Source of the DNA: Cyclospora cayetanensis
Taxonomy: Eukaryota; Apicomplexa; Conoidasida; Eucoccidiorida; Eimeriidae
Assembly (NCBI RefSeq): GCF_002999335.1
Contig: NW_020312325.1
Coordinates: 62,001 to 126,000 of the forward strand
Direction of reading: 5' to 3'
DNA length: 64,000 nt
The notes under the pieces are model-generated. The model searched no databases, had not been told where the DNA came from, and saw only the letters and a list, made by a program, of their open reading frames with translations. This document shows positions 31,475 to 42,532 of this stretch, in pieces. The translations under genes and the position numbers were made by a program. Numbering within the stretch: the first letter of the stretch is position 1; each line of letters begins with the position of its first letter.

Positions 31475-34400
31475 TTGCTGCAACACGTTAAAATGGCGGA
31501 AACTCAGCAAGAGTCAAAGTTTGCGTTGCCGATTTTAGAAGGCTCAGATGCTGACAGTTTCGTCGTAGAGTTTCCCGTTGAAGGAGGTCGCACACTGGTG
31601 TGCACAGTGCGCCGCCACCCAGAACCCATAGCAGCTGAGACGGAAACAGTGCAGGTGCTCCTGTCTTTTAAAGCTCCCTTTTTTATGCCTCATGAGGGCA
31701 ATAAAGAGCTGTTCCTACACTGGTAAGCCGTGCAGTGGAAAGCCCTGTCCAGGAAAGCCGTCCCTCGTCCTCGCTGTGCATGGCGGAAAGGGGGCAGCGT
31801 AAGTGTCAATTGGACGAAGGAGCGTATTTTGCACCTTCGAGGGTGGAGCACTTGGCCAGTATACGCAGCGCCATGCTGACACTTACAGCTTCACACTGCA
31901 TTATGAGGAGCAGTGTGAACCGGGGTTGCTCTAAATCCATGAGCGTGGTCTTTTGTTTCTTGAAGGCATTGTAACCTGGATCTGGCCTGCAAAAGCTTTA
32001 ATGGCCCCTAACGCTTCTTGTGGGTATCTGCCGCTTCTAAGGATCCCCCCAAGCTGATTGTGGGTAGGAACCATGGCAGGCTGTGTGCTGCTTTACGTCC
32101 TTGTGTCAGGGGGGTAGCCAAGAACCCAGGCGAGTGGATGGCACCCGAAGGGGAGTTTCGTGAGTCGCTTCGTAGCTGTGGTCAGAGGGTGAAGTTTGGA
32201 GAGACGGCAACTGACATTGCATTTCCCTCGCCATCTTCTTCCCCACCACCGGTGCTGGACCTCACCTGCCCAGCACACGTAGCCCCTGAGTATTTGGTAT
32301 TCGTACTACACTCTCCCCCGCACGAATGGTTCAAACAGCCAAACCCTGGCCGTCCTTCGACTAACTTCATGCTACCGCTCAGACAGGCTCTTAACCAGAT
32401 GCTGTCCAAGGTTGCATTGCTCAATGCCATTTCGGCTTACAAGGAAACGCAGCCAATACGTCAAATCAAACCCAGCAGTGCACAGTGAGCCTTTGACCAT
32501 GCTGTCTTGAAAAGTACTGACGTCTGAGCGTCTTGTCATTTGGCGCAAGGCAACCCTATTCATCAAGCCCTCCTCATACCTCGTGCTTTCATATCTCGCT
32601 TGTTAGTTGTCGCACCCGTGGTTCTTGACCTATATCAGCAATGCGAGCTCTGACCTAGCTTTCTGTTTCTTCTTGTGCTGCATCATGGTGTCGCTTGCCC
32701 TTTATGATGAAGTAGTTACCATCAGGGTAGCCCAGACACATGCCGCTACGCAAATGCTCCCATGCTAATCTGCTGCAGCCCTGTAACCTTACACATATAT
32801 TTGCACGTTGTACCGCGTGCATGCGATTCGTGCATATATATATACATAGATATATATATATATATATATGATCACAGACCACGCACATTAGGTCTATGCA
32901 TGTATGTACATCTACAAGAGTGCACACCGCCACATTCATGTAGTTATATATGCGTGAGTACTAAGTTTATTGATGACTATATGACGTATGCATATATACG
33001 TGGAGACATATATGAATATGTGGCTCACAAGTGTGCCAGTGTGAGCCTAGGCGCGAGTATGTATTTGTAGGATTTTTGCATGAACCAGCACAGGTCCCTT
33101 GGATGCTCTCCTCTACTCTTCTAAGCTCACAAATTATACTTTGATCGATGTAAGGTGTCTACGAATTGATTTTGCTGCAGCTACTGGAGGATCGAGGTAA
33201 ATGATGGAGATATGCAGCTGCTGCTGCTGACATATGCGGACAGCGAGGCATGCGGGGTGGAAGTCTTTTGCAACTGGCCGGCCGCCCTGTTGTTGCACTG
33301 GGGGACGTGTGGGACAGCCAGTTGCCCTTGGAAGCGCATGGAACTTAATAAGATGCTCGTGCATGTAGGTGGCGACGAGCAGCAGCCACAGCAACAGGAG
33401 CAGCAAGATCAGCAGCGCGGGAAGCAATCGAAGCAGAGGAAAGGGCAGGAAGAGGGTCACAAGCAAGAAAAAAAAGAAACCGACAGGAATGGATGTGGAC
33501 CCGATGCATCTTGCGCATCAGCCGATTCTGAACAACAGCAGCAAATGAGCGCAGAAGCCGCTCGTTTAGAGGTTGTTTACGGCACCTTCGCCCATTACCC
33601 AGTTGATGATAAAGCATCACAAACTGCCTTTGAGGTGAGCTTGTGTTGCGGCGTGCTTAGAATAAAGGCCTGGTTTGAGGTTCTTACTATGTATGCGTCC
33701 TACGCGGATTCGTGCACTTTCAAGTTGTGCTTTTTGTTTATTGGTCCCTGTACATTCGAATTCTCTGAAATATTTTTGGCGAGCGTTGACATGTCAAATC
33801 TGCAAGATATGCGTTTGTGTCCGTACTTTTTACCTGTTTCTCAGTTCTGTGAGACTTCGCGGAGCGTGGGCTTCCAGCGGGTGGCATTGTGCTTTAGAGG
33901 GGATGCTGTACCACCTGGTTTATCCTTTGTGTTGAAAGAGGCAAAGGCTGATCGCTGGTTCTCAGATCAGTCAGGGGACTTCTTCGTAAAACTCCCCATG
34001 CACCCCCACTGGGAGATCCTGAAGGCTAAGTACAAAAAGATTGCAGAAATGAGGGCTATTGAGGAGGCCAGGGAGCAAGAAGAGAGAAGACAGAAATGGA
34101 ACGACGCAAAACAAGCATTCAATATATTTGTTCAGGAGCAGTGAGCCAAGCACTGACAGCCAGACAATGTGAAGGTGGCGGGGAACACCTCAGGATGCCC
34201 AACTGGCACATGACTAGTTCGTAGGCCATAGATAGTCAATATGGTCGTATGAAATTCTCTGCTGGTGTTGTAGGGTGCACTAGCCTTTTCATTTTCGCAG
34301 TCCTCGAGTTACGAATCATCTGAACCTGTCAGGACTAGTACAGCACATGTAGAGCCGCACCCATGTGCGGGCACAAGGAATCAATTCATTAGTTCAAATG

Positions 34401-37400
34401 AAAGCTGCGTTATGACGCGTCTAAACAATTTTGTATCCTCTGTTGATGCGTGATCGGGCTTGCCGCTTTGCCATATCTATCTATTTCTTTTCAAGTATTT
34501 GGAAGAAAGCAACCTGGGTACAGGCAATGACAGAGAGGACAGAGGATCACAAACTGGCTTTTTTTATTTCTGTTGAGCGCGTATCCTGCCTTCAGGAACC
34601 CCGAAACCGCGTTGGCGATGAGGCGCGTGCCCCTCTCAGATGACGTGGGAGAGATGTTGGTCCGGACAGAAGCAGACGCCACGAGAAACAGCATTCGCAT
34701 ATCTCTCACAGCCTGCCTTCGAACTCCCTGTATGCTGCGATGGGGCATGGTTGATATTATGGGGAGGCGGCAGACGGAGTTGCACTCGGAGAAACAAGCC
34801 AGTGAGGAGGCAGCCCGCGTAGCAGCAACGAGAAAGGGAGGAAGGTACCAGTGGATATGTCCTCCAGCTGAAGTTCGACCGCCGCATACCGTCGTTGCAG
34901 ATCCACAGAGGTGCGTGTGTTTGCAGAGTGAGCGGAGGCTTCAAGCATATATGCAGTATGTAGCTTTGGTGTGGATGCTGCGGGAAGAAAACGGCAGTGT
35001 CAGCTGCTTCTAGTATTTGCATGTTTTGTATCCCTCACCTTCGGTGCTGTGATAGATAGATAGACACTTCATCTCAGAAATAAGTACGTAAGACGTGGGA
35101 GTGCGATATTTCGGGCACACACTAAATGTTTGAAACTGCATTTGCACATGCGCATCATCGTTGTCTCATGCACCTGCAGGGCTTGTGAGACTCCCTTTGA
35201 AGATTCTCCCGACGGATTGCTACAATGTCTAGAGATTCACGTCCCAGCAGCGAAGGCGCTTCCCCAGTTTGAAGGCGATCCCGGCATCCAGCCTCTCTTT
35301 GAAGGCTTTGCCTGCTGCCTTAGGGAAAGGTCTGCCGACAGGTGGTACAAGGCCATAGACAACAGAGACATCCAGGTAGGCTAGTTGGCATAGAGCTCAG
35401 CGAATGGACGTGCCCTCTTCTGTGGCAGGCCTCCTCCCTTCCTATTGGCCCCACCAAGGGGAGGCAAGGCTTGGAACTGGTCATTTGAATACCCAAGAGG
35501 CCTCGAGGTGCATTGTGTCTTCAGCAGCCGTGGTGTGTATGAACTGATCCGCGCGCCTGTTGCGGCTCCTCAGATCCGTCTCTTAGATGTTGAGAACATG
35601 CCATGCAAGGGTGAAAATCGAGATTATCTGGAGAAGGTTGTCGAAGCTGAGGTGGAGTGGCAACATATGACGCTGATGCACCGCTACAACTTGATGCGTC
35701 AATTCTATGAATCCTTCTCTCGTCGGTCCGAGGAACGGCTGCACTCCTCCCCCGACTATGGTACACGGGCGCAGAGAGTGGCAGAGCTCATTCGTGCGTG
35801 GCCTCGACGACAGTGGGAAGGAGACGAGGCGCCTTTACCCGAGGGCTTTGGGTGCTCTATGGGGAGGGCCAGAGCTGCACATGAGGCCGTGGCGTATAAC
35901 GAGCTGGCGACTGCGGAGGCAGCAGAAGAGCAGGAGTTCTGGGAGCTCATGTTTACATGGGCACGTTTTGCATTCTTGGGGCTGCTGGATTGGCAGCGGA
36001 ACTACAATACGAAGCCGAGAGAGCTCGCACATGCATGTGAATCCCTGACATTCTGCGCAGTCAGACTGTGGCGTTGCCATCCTTCTCACCGCACGCTGAT
36101 CCGCAGCTGCCTTAGCACCATGGGGAGGGGGGGATCTCAGGGACAAGCCATCAGGGACAAAATCCTAGAGATTATGCACAAACACCACATCCCCGAGCAC
36201 GGCTCCTTTTATGAGCAATGGCACCAGAAACTGCACAATAACACAACTCCAGATGACATCGGCATTTGCAGGGTAAGAAAGCACACCCAGGACTTCCGAA
36301 CCCCTTCTTAGCGAAAATCGAGCGACTTCTATAATGCTCCCAGACCATGCCTATGATTAGACAGAGGCAATGCTTTGGGGCCATTACAGAGAGGGGTGTG
36401 TATTTTCCGGCTTTTGGAGCAGTACATGCAAGATTTGCACAAGTGCCGTTCACTTGTACAGTCGGTGTGTGGTGTTGACGCTGTACTGCCTAGGTTGTAG
36501 CAGCGGCATATGATGCGGCATCATGCGATATTGGGTTCTCTCCCAAGTATTAATATGGCTGCCTTTGTCGCTTCATTTTTCTGTCGCATGCAGGCAGTCA
36601 TCGCCTTCCTGGAGTCCCGGGGAGACCTCTCTGCCTTTTGGCGCGTGTTGTCTGACCATGGCATTACGAAGGAGAGGCTTGCAAGCTACGAGAGGAAAAT
36701 AACTATGGAGCCACATCTCGTGCAAACGAACATCAACGAATTGGTAAACGATTTCAAGGCCTATCTGAGCGTTATTCAAGACGTTCACGACGCAAGAGAC
36801 GCCAGAGTGAGTTGCTTCCCGCCCCTTTCTTAGCAACCAGGTAGGCACGGATGCATAAGTTGGTCTGCCAGACCATGGGCCTTCATTTTACTTTACAGCA
36901 GAGAAAGTGTGAAGCTCGTTGCTCGCACTCTGAAGCATCTGCGGAGATGCGGCGAGGGCGGATTGTTGCGCATGTGTGCTGCCCGACTCAGAAAGCGTTC
37001 GATTATGCACGAGGATACCTGCAAGGAGACACAGTCCACATGGTAGAGACAGTGCTGACGGAGATGGGACAGCGGACAGATGGCATGAGTCCTGGAGAGG
37101 TACACAATCGTTTTGTACGGTTATCCGAAGCGCGGCGTCGCCTTTGTTTCCAGCTAAACGAGAACGGCTCTCTTTCGGCTTGTGATGATTCGAGGGTAGC
37201 AGAGACACGGGAGCTTCTAATGCTCGACTTTGTCTTGGAGCAGCAGCAGGGGCTACTGCTGCAGGCTACGGCGGCCTTTGATGTGCACCAGCTTGCAACG
37301 CATCTCAGAGAACTGCTCCTCTGTCTTTCCGCCCACGACCCCGCCAATGTTGAACTCGCGTGCGTTAAACTTTCCCGTTCCACATGCAGAATTTAGGCTG

Positions 37401-40400
37401 TTGCACGTAGGGCTATCCCTTCTGGTATCATACAAGCTGCAAAGCCTTATATCCAGATACTGCAAAGTTCCATTCTCCTCGAACTCCATGAATTTTTCCC
37501 CCCCCGTTCTCTCTCGCGGCGTATTATCCCTGCCTGATCTTTCCCCAGGCTTTTACACTGCAATACATGAGGCTCTGAGATGCCGCATGTGTGAACTGCT
37601 ACGCTTAACAGCCACAGCATTTAGGAACGAGCAACAACCTAGGTCGACAGGAGTAGGATGGCCTCAGAGGGCTAAATGGCTTTGTGGTGTAAGTATTTTC
37701 TCACCGCAGGAACCTGTGCGCTGATTGGCAGCATCTCTCGGGTGACCTCGCTCTGGCTTGCGTCTCCGAGAACAGCTCAAGCAACGAATGTCGGGAGGCG
37801 GCATTACTTTTGAAGGCTCTGCTGGACCGTCTGTCTAGGTTTATAGGCAGACAAGTTGATGCAGTACAGGAGGGTTTAGGCCCTAAAGCACAATACTTGG
37901 GGGCCCAAGTGGGAGCTGACAAAAAAGCTCTGGACTTCTTCGTGGATGAGGTTCTAAGAGGGTCATCGCTGCTCAGTGTCGCCTTTTCCATCAAGCGACT
38001 CGAGCCCTTCCTTCGAAAGACAGCCTGCCTTCCTGCCTGGCAACTAATTTCCGTTGTTGAACGGGTCAGGGGAGAGCTTGTCACGATTGACCAACTCTCC
38101 GGCATTCAGGTGCGGGCTCTCTTTCCATGTAAATTATGAATTTTGCAATAGCCAATGACTTCTCTGGATATCGGAAAAATGCCCGAAATGAGGCTTCGGC
38201 TTGAGGCTGACGCTGCTGTGTTGGGGATAGTGGCCAAGAAAAGCCCGCAGGTTTACGCTTGCTGCACACGCTTGAAGAAAACCTGTTACTAGCGCTCCCC
38301 CCAATGGGTGCCTTACTGCGCTTCTTCGTTCTGCAGGACAAGGTTTATGAGTCGCCAACAGTGCTCTTGTGCAACGCCGTGAGTGGGGAAGAGGAGATAC
38401 CCGAAGGCGTTCAGGCTGTTCTGGTCCGCTCAGCAGCTGTCTCCCCAGACATCCTCAGCCATGTATCGGTCCGCGCGAGAAACGCTCATGTTCTCCTCGC
38501 GGTTTGTTTTGACGAGGCTGAGAGTGGCAAGCTGGTGAGTGCACTAATAAGCTAGAATTCATTCATGCATCTTGATTCAGGCCGAAGCACGCATCGCGCC
38601 TGTGGAGGTGTCCTTAGCCGTGTGGTTTGAGTGCGGCATGTCATGACTCGCCACAAGGCTTTCCCACACCCCTGGTACGCCGCGGGTCATTGCTGAGATT
38701 GCCGCTTTTAATTGTCTCAGGAGGAGCTGGCAGGGGAGTGGGTGGAGGTTTTGTGCACACGAGACGGCAGCAGTTTGTCAGTTGCGGCTGCTCCTGACTT
38801 GAGACCGGACAAGGCCATTCAAAGGGCTTGTTCTGGTTTATTCAACCGCCAGGCATCTCAGCTCGCTCTCGAAGCGTACGAGGAAGAACGGACTCGCAAA
38901 GCCAAAAAGCATACAGACAGAAATGTGGCGCTTCTTGATGCCTCTGCAGATGCCCCCTGGGCTCTGACTCCAGACAGGTTCACAAAGTAAGGCGCCTTAA
39001 ACGTTATTAAAGTGGTCTCTATTCTAGTAGTTGAATATCTTATCCCCAATGTATTGTACCGACAAGCTGCATAATTCATTCCATTTGTTTTGTCTGCACC
39101 AAATATTGCGAGGTGCTCAAGCAGTGCCTGGTCTGTCACACTTTGGGGATTCAGACTGAATGAGAGCAAGAAGGTGGTGCTGGAGTGCTGGTTCATAGTT
39201 AGAGCTTAGGACCTAGCATGTACCTTTTTGATGCTAATGATCTTGGGCTGTAACGATATGTCTGCTTCCCAGTTATGCTGGTTACTGATCGAGAAGTTGG
39301 GTGGGGCAACTGTAGACGTCTCCTGCTGCCTGTTGTGTCTTTGTGAAGGTCGGTGGTTGGTTCCAAGTCTCTAAACATAGGGAAGCTAAAGGCCTCTCTT
39401 CCTAAGGATGTGCTCACGCCTCAGTCTATTGCACTCCCATTCGGCAGTTTACAACGGACTTTGCATGCGCCCGACAACGCACAAGCACTCCAATCCTTAA
39501 GCTCTGCCTTACGGCGTCTGTCTAGCAGTCTCAAGAACGCCGAAGCTGAGGCCATCTTCGATATTTGCCGCAAAGCAATGCTCGGCGTCATTGTTCCCAC
39601 AGAGCTCAGAAAGGCCCTCGAAGAGGCCCTTCAGAGCATCGATGGCCAGGGAACCAGCGACGAAGGTAGCAAGTGTCTCGGCAAGAGGCCTCGTCTGATG
39701 GATCTCTGGAGGAAGAACGGTGACACCAAATGCGCAGAGGCTCTAGTGGAAGTTTGGGCTTCGCTTTTTGGATTGAGACCCTGGGTTTCCCTGACGAAGG
39801 CGTCGCGCGATTATTGCGAGCTCAACATGGCGGTTCTCGTGCAAGTGAGCTCTTTGATACATAGTGGTGTCTGTCTGCCTGGAGTCCCTGAAATATTCAA
39901 ACTTTGTACATAAATACTAGCGCAGCGTTTTTATACGGACCCATATTCCCCATATTCCGAGATGCGCTTTCTTGAGCATCGAGCGCCCTTGCCCCATGGT
40001 TTCGGTAAGCAAAGGGGACTCGCATTCTCGGATCTTTTGCGGCAGACATCTTTCATTGTCGCTATGATATAATGATTCATTGGCCATATCAAGTGTGTCT
40101 GCATGATAGGAACTGCTCCCAGTCCGGTATTCGTTCGTGCTACATACGAAAAATCCCTTCTCCCAGGACCCCAACGAGCTCTATGGAGAGATCGCTCCAG
40201 GTGATTCTCGGCATCCTTTGTGCAAAGAAGCTTCACGTATGGCGTATCACGATGCTAGACGCATACGTGAAGTTTGCCTCAGGAGGTCTACTCATTTGCC
40301 ATTTGGCCTTGGAGCCTCGGACTTTATTCAACCCTGATGCAGCTCTGATCCTCAGATGAATGAGCATCAAACTCTTGCAAATGTGAATGCATGCATTTGA

Positions 40401-41360
40401 CGCAGGACTCGGTGAAGCTATTGTGGGGAACTATGCCGGCCGTGCCCTGGGCTGGACACAGAAGCGCAACGGGGAACCAACAGTTATTGCATTCCTGAGC
40501 AAAAGTGTTGCATTGACCTGCGAACCTTGTTTGATCTTCCGGTAAGCCTCCTGCGCAACAATGCTGTAGCCATGGAATGGGTGAACAAAAAACTGCAGAT
40601 GGTTGGAAAGGACACTGACGGGGAAGAAGCGAATACGACTAACCAATGAGTCTATCTGCTCCTTTTCTGCAAACCTCTTTTTCGCTTGCGTTTGCATGGC
40701 TTTTATCTTTTTCCTACTCTTGTGCTGGAAGAACGCTTATTGTATAATCGGTCTTTGCCCTTCACTTGTATTGATTAAATGCAACTGTCTATGCAATTCC
40801 GAATCGCTATGCTTGCGGTGCTGCTGCTGGTATAGTTCGGACTCGAATGGAGAAGACCTGGAAGGATTCGCAGGGGCCGGTCTCTTCGAGTCCATTACGG
40901 CGGAACGATCAGTTTGGCTACCTCTCTGTTACTGTAGGCAGCGCCTTGTAAACGACAGACCATATAGGCAAGCGTTACTTGACAAGATCAGCAAGGTGAG
41001 TTTCACTGCTTGGGCTTAACTCCAGGGCACTAATCTGTAGCTGGAGTTATCATACCTCAATGCCGTATTCCAGTGTATCCTCTGTAATGAACACAACGAA
41101 GCGGGAGTCTATCTATAAGCCTATTTTTTGCAGAGAAACACTCAAGCAGACGATATAAAATGCGGTCGATCACATTAAATATATAGGTTGACAGGCGCAT
41201 GTGCTGTAGTGCAAATTGCAAGTGCATCTGCACGTGTGTTTCGCTTGCTGTGAAGATTGGAGTTCTCGTGGAAGAACTCTACGGAGAGCCGCAGGACATT
41301 GAGGGAGTTGTTATTGGTGAAGACACGATTGCCCTGGTGCAGACGCGTCCCCAGGTCTAA
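31475..41360 (+). CDS. alpha-glucan water dikinase (R1/GWD-type), about 18 exons
   Basis: Transfers the beta-phosphate of ATP to glucosyl units of amylopectin through a phosphohistidine; in coccidia it acts on storage amylopectin. Approximate exons: 31475-31722, 32110-32484, 33181-33634, 33845-34140, 34596-34910, 35180-35375, ~35469-36272, 36594-36806, 36899-~37370, ~37549-37688, 37732-38109, 38337-38534, 38721-38986, 39349-39844, 40110-40200, 40406-40541, 40836-40995, 41256-41360; about 1780 residues. Two CBM45-like starch-binding modules lie at the N-terminus (LHWGVAKNPGEWMAP; LLLHWG then LSFVLKEAKADRWF). Hallmarks follow: MGRGGSQGQAIRDKI and FYEQWHQKLHNNTTPDDIGI, the phosphohistidine segment DILSHVSVRARNAHVLLAVC (His codon 38460-38462), and the ATP-grasp C-terminus RSDSNGEDLEGFAGAGLFES ending in EELYGEPQDIEGVV and QTRPQ. 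Met at 31493 is an alternative start. Junctions 6/7 and 9/10 are uncertain. Confidence 0.93.
32834..32869. repeat. TA microsatellite in a GWD intron
   Basis: Interrupted TA run in the long intron between exons 2 and 3 (32485-33180). Confidence 0.9.
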
Positions 41361-42532
41361 GAGAGAGCGAGTGTATGGAATGGATTACCGCCTTCCACCT
41401 AGGCTTCCGCAGAGAGGCCCGCGAAGAGGTCCTCCTATGCAACCCCATGAAATCACGTGAAATGTGTAAATGAACGATTAGCATTGCTGTATTCTACCTG
41501 TTGTGTGTACATGTAATTCAGGAAAACATACAGTATAGCAGCAGCTTTGCGTATGTGTTTGCATCTACACTCAAAAGTTCCTGTTACCTTTTCACCTGCT
41601 CCACGTTGTATCGCCAGGTTCACGATGTGAAGTTACTCTCAGTGAGGCACAGGATGTTACTCCAAAGTATTTCTTATTTGTGGAAACCCTTGTGCCACCC
41701 GTTGAAGTAACAGCGAGCTTTGCTCGAGTTCAGTTGCCCTTTAACCCACAACCCAAAACGTTAACTGAAACAACTGCAGGGGATGTCAACGTGGCGCAAC
41801 CCTTGTGCAAACAGGCATGACGGGGCATTCTGGGAGCCTAGAAACGTTGAGCCTCAACACCAACGGCGGAAGTCTTCCCGCTTACGCGGAACATAGTTCT
41901 CCCTAGCTCAATTTTCAGAGTGTACGGTAGTATTTTGCGGTGATACTTCGGAAAATGTAGAGTAGGGTGAAGCCCGCGTGGTGCTCTTTATCCAGTGAAG
42001 CTTAGCTCTCTACCAAGTGTGGATCTAATCAGCATGCTACTAAGTTACACATAACAGTGAGTCCACAAGCAAGATTTTAACTACAGCTTCCACACTTCCT
42101 TGGGTCTCCTGCATTGTGCTGAGAGTTTTGCTTTTTCTTTAACGGGCTACGCTGACACACGCGCGAGGGTACACGAAGTAGTCAAGAATGCACTAGCTAC
42201 AAACTGTCTGCCACAACTGCTTTAGCTTACTGGAGTGCTGCAAAGCTAAATGTTTGACTTACATAATTTGTATCGAAGTAAACAAAAACAAAGTTTAAAG
42301 AAAGAAACAAGGTGGATATAAATCAAGTAGGTGGCGTAAGAAACCAAACGCACGCGGTACAAGCATAAATTCGACGCAAATCATATCAGGTGAAAGTGAA
42401 ATGCATAGCATGTTCACCTAAGCCCTCTATAATTCATCATTGCGAGTTCCTGCAAATGACAGGTATTTGGTTAGATCCTAGCCCCTTGAAAGGCGCTGTG
42501 GGCGGTGGCCCTTATAGCATGTTGTATTGGGG
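41361..42532. other. intergenic between convergent GWD and RBR genes; nothing recognised
   Basis: AT-richer than the flanking exons. It would contain the two facing 3' untranslated regions. No coding or RNA feature is recognised. Confidence 0.4.

Noticed and set aside
36851..36898. Start of a dikinase exon at the ATG at 36851
   Set aside because: TTTACTTTACAG at 36887-36898 is a good acceptor and the conserved frame continues from exon 8 only if the exon begins at 36899.
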